Shown here piece by piece: positions 23,216 to 30,036 of a stretch of 47,941 nucleotides of DNA (positions within the stretch are counted from its first letter, which is position 1; each line of letters begins with the position of its first letter). Under the pieces are notes generated by a model, which saw only the letters and a list, made by a program, of their open reading frames with translations, did no database searches and had not been told where the DNA came from. Origin of the DNA: Rhizobacter sp. OV335. GTDB lineage: Bacteria; Pseudomonadota; Gammaproteobacteria; Burkholderiales; Burkholderiaceae_C. Both the position numbers and the translations under genes were made by a program. The DNA lies in the NCBI RefSeq assembly GCF_900142965.1, contig NZ_FRCQ01000041.1, forward strand, positions 1 to 47,941, read 5' to 3'.

Positions 23216-24079
23216 ATGTCCACCCGTCAACAACTCAAGGCCCTTGCCGCCGCCCGCCGCGGCGTGATCGTTCCCGGCGCGTTCAACGCGTTGTCGGCCC
23301 GGGTCATCGCCGACGCGGGCTTCGAGGCGATCTACATCACCGGCGCCGGCGTCACCAACATGTGGTTCGGCATGCCGGACCAGGGCTTCATGGGCCTGGC
23401 CGAGATCGCCGACCACACGGCGCGCATCCGCGATGCGGTCGAGCTGCCGCTGATCGTCGACGCCGACACCGGCTTCGGCAACGCGTTGAACGTCTATCAC
23501 ACGGTGCGCACGCTGGAGCGTGCCGGTGCCGACTGCATCCAGCTCGAAGACCAGGTGGCGCCGAAGCGCTGCGGCCACTTCGCCGGCAAGGACGTGATCG
23601 CGCTCGACGAAGCGGTGGGCAAGATCAAGGCCGCGGTCGACGCGCGGCGTGACCCCGACCTGTTGATCATGGCGCGCACCGATGCCGCGGCGACGCAGGG
23701 CTTCGACGCGGCGGTCGAGCGCGCGCAGCGCTTCGCCGAGGCCGGTGCCGACATCCTGTTCGTCGAGGCGGTGACGACGGCCGACGAGGTGCGTGCGCTG
23801 CCGCGGCGGCTGGCGGCGCCGCAACTGGTCAACATGGTGATCGGCGGCAAGACGCCCATCGTCGGCGCCGAAGAATTGAAGGACCTGGGCTACGGCTTCG
23901 TGCTGTATGCCAACGCCGCGCTGCAAGGCGCCGTGGCCGGCATGCAGCGCGTGCTGGGCGCGCTGCAGCAGGCCGGCCGCGTCGACGAAGACCCGACGCT
24001 TGTCGTGCCGTTCGCGGAACGGCAGCGGCTGGTCGACAAGCCGCGGTGGGATGAGCTGGAGGGGCGGTACGCGCGCTAG
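23216..24079 (+). CDS. prpB: 2-methylisocitrate lyase
   Basis: The 287-residue enzyme splits 2-methylisocitrate into pyruvate and succinate, the last step of the cycle. It has the isocitrate-lyase superfamily signature KRCGH (117-121) within EDQVAPKRCGHFAGKD, plus PLIVDADTGFGNALN for Mg binding and DILFVEAVTTADEVRALP. A ribosome-site-like GAGAGAAG precedes ATG at 23216. prpB stands last here, whereas in many betaproteobacteria and gammaproteobacteria it stands first. The next plus-strand gene is 357 bases on. Confidence 0.96.
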   Translation: MSTRQQLKALAAARRGVIVPGAFNALSARVIADAGFEAIYITGAGVTNMWFGMPDQGFMGLAEIADHTARIRDAVELPLIVDADTGFGNALNVYHTVRTLERAGADCIQLEDQVAPKRCGHFAGKDVIALDEAVGKIKAAVDARRDPDLLIMARTDAAATQGFDAAVERAQRFAEAGADILFVEAVTTADEVRALPRRLAAPQLVNMVIGGKTPIVGAEELKDLGYGFVLYANAALQGAVAGMQRVLGALQQAGRVDEDPTLVVPFAERQRLVDKPRWDELEGRYAR

Positions 24080-24435
24080 GGTCGGCCGCGCGGGGTGTGG
24101 GCACGCGAACGCAAGCACGGATTCATGACGGCGTTGTGACCATTCCACCTATCGATGAAAAGAGGCGAGGGAGTGCCCTCGGTCACGATGGGTCCTCATC
24201 GCCGCCGATTCCACGCCGTCCGACCGGCTTGGTCATGACTCCGTCAGTTTTTGTCCGACCTCCAGCCCTCCCATTCGTCATCTGACGAGATTGGTCAGCG
24301 GCCGATCGAATTAGCGTGAAGCTGGTAACGGTTCCAGGCGGTTCGAAACGGGCACGTAACCTGCGCTGCAATGCAGGTGTGGTGGCAGGCGTGCCGCCAC
24401 CAGATCACGCACCCCCTGAAAAGCCGATCGGACCT
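24080..24435. other. intergenic control region after prpB
   Basis: No gene is seen in these 356 bases. There is no strong terminator after prpB. The right half holds two GTCA direct repeats 11 bases apart (24232, 24243), a palindrome TCGTCA-TC-TGACGA (24275-24288) and a further TTGGTCAG (24291-24298). It probably contains the promoter of the OmpR-type regulator. Confidence 0.5.
24230..24247 (+). promoter_or_regulatory. GTCA-N7-GTCA direct repeat (PHO-box-like) before the OmpR-type gene
   Basis: TGGTCAT-GACT-CCGTCAG has the 7+4+7 geometry used by PhoB/OmpR-family proteins, with GTCA cores exactly 11 bases apart. It is about 190 bases before the start codon. The same geometry recurs before the GDPD and metallophosphoesterase genes. 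Match to the full PhoB consensus is only moderate. Confidence 0.35.
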
Positions 24436-25113
24436 ATGAGGATTGCCGCACTGTGGACCCTGCGCGCGGAGAGCCTTCGCGCGACGACTGCCTTTGCTTC
24501 CCGCGCCATCGACGTCGAACAGTTCAGTGAACCCGAGTCCTTGCTGGAGGCCTGGAAGGAGACGGATTTCGACGCGATCCTCGTGCAAGGGGACACCGCG
24601 CTGAGCCGCGACTGGCTCGATGTGCTGCGCACGCGCGGCGCATCGCGCGCGCCGATCGTCGCGGTCGGGGCCGGCGACACCTACTCGATCGCCCAGGCGC
24701 TGATGCGCGGCGCCGATGACTACGCCACCGAGGCCGAGGGCGCGACCGGCCTGGTCCAGCGCGTGCTGGCCCGCGTGCGTGCCGGTGCTTCGCCCTCGCA
24801 GGGGCCGACGCTGCGGGTCGGCCTTTATTCGCTCGACACCGCGCAGGCCCTGCTCGCGTCGCCCAACCACCGCGTGCGCCTGACGGCCCGCGAATGCAGC
24901 CTCGCGCAGGTCCTGTTCGAACACCCTGGCCGGCTCGCGACGGTGGAGATGTTGTCGGCCGCGCTGTTCGGCAACACCGAGGTCGCCAACAAGCGGTCCA
25001 TCGAGCAGCACCTCTACAAGCTGCGGCAGAAATGCGTGCTCGTCTCGAAGCAGCAAGGCACGCCCTTGCACATCGAGTCGGTCTACGCGTCGGGCTACCG
25101 GCTGCGCGCCTGA
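24436..25113 (+). CDS. OmpR-type winged-helix regulator with atypical receiver (no phospho-Asp)
   Basis: The 225-residue protein has a receiver-like N-terminal half (1-120) and an OmpR/PhoB winged helix (about 130-224: VRLTARECSLAQVLFEHPGR, then VEMLSAALFGNTEVANKRSI and IESVYASGYRLRA). The residue aligned with the phosphorylated aspartate is Q51 (FDAILVQGD instead of YDxxxxD), and the N-terminal acidic pair is absent, so it is unlikely to be switched by phosphotransfer. No histidine kinase lies nearby. ATG at 24436 begins MRIAALWTLRAESL; a longer GTG start is possible but less natural. Targets are unknown; the repeats upstream of it and two later genes are candidates. Confidence 0.82.
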   Translation: MRIAALWTLRAESLRATTAFASRAIDVEQFSEPESLLEAWKETDFDAILVQGDTALSRDWLDVLRTRGASRAPIVAVGAGDTYSIAQALMRGADDYATEAEGATGLVQRVLARVRAGASPSQGPTLRVGLYSLDTAQALLASPNHRVRLTARECSLAQVLFEHPGRLATVEMLSAALFGNTEVANKRSIEQHLYKLRQKCVLVSKQQGTPLHIESVYASGYRLRA

Positions 25114-25349
25114 TCCGCGCGCGCGGGCCATCGGAAAGCGGTGCAGCGGGCCCTCGCTGCGGCCGATGCCAATCCGCTGCGCAAGGTCTCCAAAGTGCTC
25201 CGATCCACAGGGCATCGCGCGACCCGTGACGGGATGTGTCGACGCATCCGGTCCGTCGCGGCGCAGGAGTGTCGACCTCGAAACGGAGCGAAAACCTGCT
25301 GGGCGCAGATGGCGATTCTGTGGACCATCCGCGCTTTCGAGGAGAACCC

Positions 25350-25820
<471 letters not shown>

Positions 25821-25915
25821 TCATTCGAGGCCTCGGGGCGGGTTGTTGATCGGGGGCTGCGACCGGTGTCGCAGAATGTCGGCTTTTCTCCATTTCCCGA
25901 TCAGGAACCCTGCCC

Positions 25916-26188
25916 ATGACCGAGGTCCACGCCACGCCCGCCCCCGTTCCTGCCGACCGGCCCGCCTTGCCCGACCGCTTGTCGGTCGACCCGCGCAGCC
26001 CGTTCCATGTCGCCGCGATCTTCGAGCACGAGATCGGCATCCGCTTCAACGGCAAGGAGCGCGGCGACGTCGAGGAATACTGCATCAGCGAAGGCTGGAT
26101 CAAGGTGCCCGCCGGCCGCTCGGTCGACCGCAAGGGCCAGCCGCTGATGCTCAAGCTGAAGGGGCAGGTCGAGTCGTTCTACCGCTGA
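25916..26188 (+). CDS. DUF3297 family protein
   Basis: The 90-residue cytosolic protein contains LPDRLSVDPRSPFHVAAIFE, IGIRFNGKERGDVEEYCISE and GWIKVPAGRSVDRKGQPLML, the complete DUF3297 pattern. These proteins are sometimes labelled glutathione peroxidase-related, without good evidence; function is unknown. ATG at 25916 follows a weak ribosome site (AGGAA 10 bases upstream). The stop abuts the convergent small membrane gene with no spacer. Confidence 0.9.
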   Translation: MTEVHATPAPVPADRPALPDRLSVDPRSPFHVAAIFEHEIGIRFNGKERGDVEEYCISEGWIKVPAGRSVDRKGQPLMLKLKGQVESFYR

Positions 26189-26362
26189 TCAGCTCGACGG
26201 GTCCTTGGTGCGGGTGCGCGACACCGCCATCATGACGCCGATGCCCAGCACGATCAGGCAGGTGATGCCGACGTAGACCGGTGCGAGCCCGGCCGTCACC
26301 AGGCCCCAGGCGACACCGCCGACGAGCAGCACGAGGCCGACGAGATAGAGCGCGAACGACAT
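26189..26362 (-). CDS. small two-helix inner-membrane protein
   Basis: The 57-residue protein has two predicted membrane helices (about 3-22 and 25-45), LYLVGLVLLVGGVAWGLV and VYVGITCLIVLGIGVMMAV, and a basic tail SRTRTKDPSS. ATG at 26362 has AAGGAG 8 bases upstream, which decides against the longer start at 26413. The family is common and unnamed. Its stop touches the DUF3297 stop from the opposite strand. Confidence 0.78.
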   Translation of the reverse strand: MSFALYLVGLVLLVGGVAWGLVTAGLAPVYVGITCLIVLGIGVMMAVSRTRTKDPSS

Positions 26363-26473
26363 GGTGTTGCTCCTTGCGGGCAACCGCTGCCCGTGTCGAG
26401 CGACTCTAGTCACCCGCGCGCCTGCTGCCGATCAGCGGACCACGCCGTTGCGCGTAGTCCCGTTCCTACCGGA

Positions 26474-27181
26474 TCAGGCGGGTCGCTTCGGAATCCCCAG
26501 CCCGCGCTGCACCGCCGGCCGCGCCTTGAAGGCCGCCAGCACCCGCGTCACGTTCGGGAAGTCGGCCATGCCGACCAGCTCGCCCGCTTCGTAGAAGCCG
26601 AACAGGTTGTTGATCCACGGAAAAATCGCGATGTCGGCGATCGAGTAGGCGTTGCCCAGGATCCAGTCGCGGCCCTTCAGCCGCTCGTCGACCACCTTCA
26701 GCAGCCGCTTCGATTCGGCCACGTAGCGGTCGCGCGGGCGCTTGTCCTCGTACTCGCGGCCGGCGAACTTGTGGAAGAAGCCGAGCTGGCCGAACATCGG
26801 ACCGATCCCGCCCATCTGGAACATCACCCACTGCAGCGTCTCGAAGCGGCCGGCGGTGTCGGTGGGCATCAGCTGCCCGGTCTTGCTCGCCAGGTAGACG
26901 AGGATCGCGCCCGATTCGAACAGCGCGAGCGGCTTGCCGTCGGGGCCGTTCGGGTCGAGGATCGCCGGGATCTTGTTGTTCGGGTTCAGCGACAGGAACT
27001 CGGGCGACAACTGGTCGTTGGCGTCGAAGCGCACCAGGTGCGGCTCGTACGGCAGCCCGGTCTCCTCCAGCATGATCGACACCTTCACGCCGTTGGGCGT
27101 CGGCAGCGAATAGAGCTGCAGCAGCTCGGGGTGCTGCGCGGGCCACTTGGTGGTGATCGGGAAGGCAGACAGGTCGGACAT
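26474..27181 (-). CDS. glutathione S-transferase family protein (YfcG/YghU-like)
   Basis: The 235-residue protein has an N-terminal thioredoxin fold with LQLYSLPTPNGVKVSIMLEE (22-41), FLSLNPNNKIPAILDPNG and LFESGAILVYLASKTGQLMP, and a helical C-terminal domain with RDWILGNAYSIADIAIFPWI. TPNG, with no active-site cysteine, matches the Nu-class YfcG/YghU enzymes, which act as glutathione disulfide-bond reductases. ATG at 27181 (MSDLSAFPITTKWPA) is the family start. It is divergent from the GDPD lipoprotein gene. The substrate is unknown. Confidence 0.9.
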   Translation of the reverse strand: MSDLSAFPITTKWPAQHPELLQLYSLPTPNGVKVSIMLEETGLPYEPHLVRFDANDQLSPEFLSLNPNNKIPAILDPNGPDGKPLALFESGAILVYLASKTGQLMPTDTAGRFETLQWVMFQMGGIGPMFGQLGFFHKFAGREYEDKRPRDRYVAESKRLLKVVDERLKGRDWILGNAYSIADIAIFPWINNLFGFYEAGELVGMADFPNVTRVLAAFKARPAVQRGLGIPKRPA

Positions 27182-27266
27182 GGCGGGGTGCGAAGAGTGC
27201 GTAGTGGGAAGCAGCCGGCGATTCTGCCCCTGTCCGACTTTCCGTGCGCCGGTGGGTGAACTATCT

Positions 27267-27284
27267 TGGTCACAGTGCTGTCAC
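27267..27284 (+). promoter_or_regulatory. PHO-box-like direct repeat before the GDPD gene
   Basis: TGGTCAC-AGTG-CTGTCAC consists of two 7-base repeats with a 4-base spacer, GTCA cores 11 bases apart. The second repeat fits the PhoB half-site CTGTCAT/C closely. It ends 53 bases before the start codon, a typical distance. Control by phosphate starvation would suit a periplasmic phosphodiesterase. Confidence 0.5.
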
Positions 27285-27337
27285 CCGCCCCGCCGAACAT
27301 CGGCGGCTCATCAGTCCCGATGAACTTCAGACAAGCC

Positions 27338-28723
27338 ATGCCCAACACCGCAGTTCGACCCACCCGTGCCCGCCTCCTCGCCTTGACGCTGCTCGCCGGC
27401 GCCGCGCTGTCCGCCTGTGGCGGCAGCGACGACGATCCCGCCCCGGCTCCGGCGGCCAAGCCGTTCGCGACGCTCGACGGGAAGGCGCCGCTGGTGATCG
27501 GCCACCGCGGCCTGCCGGGCCTGCACCCCGAGGAAACGCAGGCCGCCTACGAGGCCGCGGCCGACGTCGGTGCCGATTCGCTCGAGGAAGACCTGCACCT
27601 CAGCAAGGACTGCGTGCTGGTCGCGCGCCACAACCCCTGGCTGAGCGACAACACCAACGTGGCCACGGTGCCCGAGGTCGCTGCCCGCAAGCGCACGGTG
27701 CCGGGCCGGCTGGTCAACGTGGCGTACACCGTGTCGCCGCCGACCAACGCGAACGAGCCGAAGCAGTACCTGAGCGACCTGACCGATCCGGCCGACCCGA
27801 AGTCGGTGCTGAAGTCGCTGATCGTCGACGGCGAGGACCACACCAACGACTGGTCGATCACCGATTTCACGGTGGCCGAGCTGAAGCAGTGGATCAAGGG
27901 CACGACGTATGACGCGCGCGCCGATCGCCCGACCGCCGAGAACGGCACGCAGCCGGTGCTGACCATGCAGGAGGTGCTGGCCATCGCGAAGGCGAAGAGC
28001 GCGTCAACCGGCCGCACGCTGACGGTGTACCCCGAGGTCAAGAACCCGTACTGGAACAACCAGCAGGCGATCGCCAACGGCTGCGACACCGCGAAGACCG
28101 GCCACCCGTTCGAGGACGCGGTGCTGAAGTTCGTCGTCGACAACAACCTCAACACGCTGGCCTCGCCGATCTTCGTGCAGAGCTTCGACCCGGCCAGCCT
28201 GAAGTACCTGCGCAGCATCGGCCTGAAGGCGCGCGTGGTGCAGCTGATCGACGGCAACGACACGCACCTCGACACCGGCGTCGTCACCTACTCGACCTCC
28301 GACGTCTACACCTTCGTCGACGGCCGCCCGTACAGCTGGACGATCAACGGCGACGGCCGCTACTTCGACGCGATGCTGACGCCCGCCGGCCTGGCCGAGA
28401 TCAAGACGTATGCCGACGCCATCGGCCCGTGGAAGCCGCAGGTGATGGCCTGGAAGCAGGTGCCCTACGCCGGCGGCACGAAGATGGCCGACATCAACAG
28501 CGTGACGCCGACCTCGCTGATCGCCGATGCGCACAAGGCCGGCCTGGCCGTGCACAGCTACACCTTCCGCAATGAAAAGCAGTACCTGCCGGGCCTCTAC
28601 AACGGCGACCCGGTCGCGGAGTACCTGCCGTATTTCCGTGCCGGCATCGACGGCGTGTTCACCGACTTCGCCAATACCGGCGTTGCGGCGCGTGCGGCGT
28701 ACCTGAAGGAACTGGGGCGCTGA
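27338..28723 (+). CDS. lipoprotein glycerophosphodiester phosphodiesterase (GlpQ-like)
   Basis: The 461-residue protein has a lipoprotein signal (RARLLALTLLAGAALSAC, C27) and a GDPD TIM barrel: LVIGHRGLPGLHPEETQAAY, SLEEDLHLSKDCVLVARHNP, LTVYPEVKNPYWNN and GIDGVFTDFANTG. These include the catalytic H/R, metal-binding E/D and second-His positions of GlpQ. The family releases glycerol-3-phosphate from glycerophosphodiesters in the periplasm. ATG at 27338 is preferred for a compact signal peptide; 27320 is also possible and neither has a strong ribosome site. A PHO-box-like repeat lies upstream. The stop is 4 bases from the convergent toxin stop. Confidence 0.92.
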   Translation: MPNTAVRPTRARLLALTLLAGAALSACGGSDDDPAPAPAAKPFATLDGKAPLVIGHRGLPGLHPEETQAAYEAAADVGADSLEEDLHLSKDCVLVARHNPWLSDNTNVATVPEVAARKRTVPGRLVNVAYTVSPPTNANEPKQYLSDLTDPADPKSVLKSLIVDGEDHTNDWSITDFTVAELKQWIKGTTYDARADRPTAENGTQPVLTMQEVLAIAKAKSASTGRTLTVYPEVKNPYWNNQQAIANGCDTAKTGHPFEDAVLKFVVDNNLNTLASPIFVQSFDPASLKYLRSIGLKARVVQLIDGNDTHLDTGVVTYSTSDVYTFVDGRPYSWTINGDGRYFDAMLTPAGLAEIKTYADAIGPWKPQVMAWKQVPYAGGTKMADINSVTPTSLIADAHKAGLAVHSYTFRNEKQYLPGLYNGDPVAEYLPYFRAGIDGVFTDFANTGVAARAAYLKELGR

Positions 28724-28727
28724 TCGT

Positions 28728-29438
28728 TCAGTTGCGCAGCGGTCGGGGCTGCAAGGCCTTCAGCCGCTTGCGCAGCAGCGCCTCGGGAACGCATTGCATG
28801 CCCAGGGCGCTCATGCAGCGTTCCAGCCACCGCTCGCGCGTGAGCGCGGCGGTCAGTGATTTCGCCAGCGCTTCCTGCACGCTGTCGCCGTAGGCGGTTG
28901 CCGCCTTCGCCAGCGCACGGTTCAACAGCGCACGCGGCGCGACCATCATCGCGAGGTCGATCAGGTCGCGGCTGTGCGTGTTGGTGTCGGCCCAGCGGTC
29001 TGCATTGGCGAGCAGCTTGCCCGCCGCCATGTCCAGCGGCGTGAGCGTTGAAATGCCCGCGATGCGGTCCGACGGGCCGGGGGGGGCGAACTGGATGCGG
29101 CCCTCGAGCACGATCTCGAACTTGATGGCCACGCCGTCGACGCGCAGCTGGGTGCGCAGGCCGTACTGGTCGGCGCGCAGCGGGCGCACCGGGTCGAGCA
29201 GATGGCCCGGTGCCGCCAGTGCGCCGACGCCGTCGGCGCCACCGGTCAGCTGGCGCAGCGCGCGATAGCCGTCGATGCCCGAAACGAGGAAGTCGACGTC
29301 GATCGATTCGCGGTACTCGCCATAGCGCAGCGCCATGGCCGTGCCGCCGCCGAAATAGCAGCCCTTGTCGTGCAGCAGCGGCGCATTGAGCGAGCGCAGC
29401 AACTGCTCGATGCGGCGGTGGTGCTCTCGTTCAAACAA
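28728..29438 (-). CDS. AbiEii/AbiGii-type nucleotidyltransferase (putative toxin)
   Basis: The 236-residue protein has the nucleotidyltransferase signature YFGGGTAMALRYGEYRESID followed by VDF, with GGT ending at T33 and the metal-binding pair D47/D49. Helical segments follow: LTPLDMAAGKLLANADRWAD and THSRDLIDLAMM, which carry the conserved K and RD positions of AbiEii/AbiGii toxins. Such enzymes block translation by nucleotidylating tRNA or other targets. The start overlaps the upstream antitoxin-like gene by 8 bases, so the two are co-translated. The pair sits between two lipoprotein phosphoesterase genes that read the other way. No defect is seen. Confidence 0.85.
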   Translation of the reverse strand: MFEREHHRRIEQLLRSLNAPLLHDKGCYFGGGTAMALRYGEYRESIDVDFLVSGIDGYRALRQLTGGADGVGALAAPGHLLDPVRPLRADQYGLRTQLRVDGVAIKFEIVLEGRIQFAPPGPSDRIAGISTLTPLDMAAGKLLANADRWADTNTHSRDLIDLAMMVAPRALLNRALAKAATAYGDSVQEALAKSLTAALTRERWLERCMSALGMQCVPEALLRKRLKALQPRPLRN

Positions 29439-29925
29439 GCAGGCGCCCTCCGCCGAGCGTGTGCGTCAAGCGCTCGATCAGCTCGCGCTCGTCCGGCCCG
29501 AGCGCACTCTGGTCGACGTGGCGCCAGTTGCGCTCGTACAGGTCGAGCGCTTCCTGCGGCGTGAGCCGGTCGATGTCGTGCAGCTGCCAGGCCAGCGCGG
29601 CCAGTTGCGGAAAGTCGGACAGGCGCAGGGTCTCGGGCAGTACGCTCGCAGGCTTGTCGACGCTATGCGGATCGACCATGTCGAGCCGCAGTCCCAGCGC
29701 CGTCACGGCATTCATCCACGCGCCGATCGATACCGACGCCTCGCCTTGCTCGATGCGGTGCAGCGTGACGCGCGACATGCCCGCGGCCTCGGCGGCGGTC
29801 GTGGCGCTGATGCGCAATTGCTTGCGCTGCGCGCGGATGCGCTGGCCGAGCTCGGCCAGCGCGATGCCGCTGGCATCCCGGAGTGGCGGTGAAGTGGCAG
29901 GCATGATGTTTCTCATTCTAGTCAT
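29431..29925 (-). CDS. HTH antitoxin-like protein partnered with AbiEii-type toxin
   Basis: The 164-residue protein has an XRE-like helix-turn-helix (about 24-80): ALAELGQRIRAQRKQLRISA, AEAAGMSRVTLHRIEQGEAS and IGAWMNAVTALGL, followed by a helical C-terminal half rich in Leu/Glu. The position just upstream of, and 8 bases overlapping, the nucleotidyltransferase gene is that of an antitoxin. It differs from classical AbiEi (winged-helix, about 200+ residues) and resembles XRE/NTase pairs. ATG codons at 29925, 29916 and 29904 are all possible; all but the last lie inside a 50-bp palindrome that is likely its own operator. Confidence 0.78.
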   Translation of the reverse strand: MTRMRNIMPATSPPLRDASGIALAELGQRIRAQRKQLRISATTAAEAAGMSRVTLHRIEQGEASVSIGAWMNAVTALGLRLDMVDPHSVDKPASVLPETLRLSDFPQLAALAWQLHDIDRLTPQEALDLYERNWRHVDQSALGPDERELIERLTHTLGGGRLLV

Positions 29926-29955
29926 TCATCAGCTAATGTCCAGGATGAGAAACAT
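29906..29955. promoter_or_regulatory. 50-bp nested palindrome over the antitoxin start (likely autoregulatory operator)
   Basis: Outer arms ATGTTTCTCAT (29906-29916) and ATGAGAAACAT (29945-29955) are perfect 11-base inverted copies. Inside, CATT (29923-29926) and AATG (29935-29938) form a second dyad, and the spacers on both sides are exactly 6 bases. The centre is at 29930/29931. The structure spans the promoter/start of the toxin-antitoxin operon, as expected for an autorepressor. Confidence 0.72.
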
Positions 29956-29971
29956 TTTTTTCTGACATCGA

Positions 29972-29989
29972 GCGTCACGCTCGCGTCAC
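29972..29989 (+). promoter_or_regulatory. PHO-box-like direct repeat before the metallophosphoesterase gene
   Basis: GCGTCAC-GCTC-GCGTCAC is a perfect 7+4+7 direct repeat with GTCA cores 11 bases apart, ending 47 bases before the start codon. A degenerate third unit, CCGACAT, begins at 29993. The geometry and distance match the repeat before the GDPD gene. Confidence 0.48.
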
Positions 29990-30036
29990 CATCCGACATC
30001 ACCATCGGCAGCTTCGCAACCGACGAGCTGTCCCCC

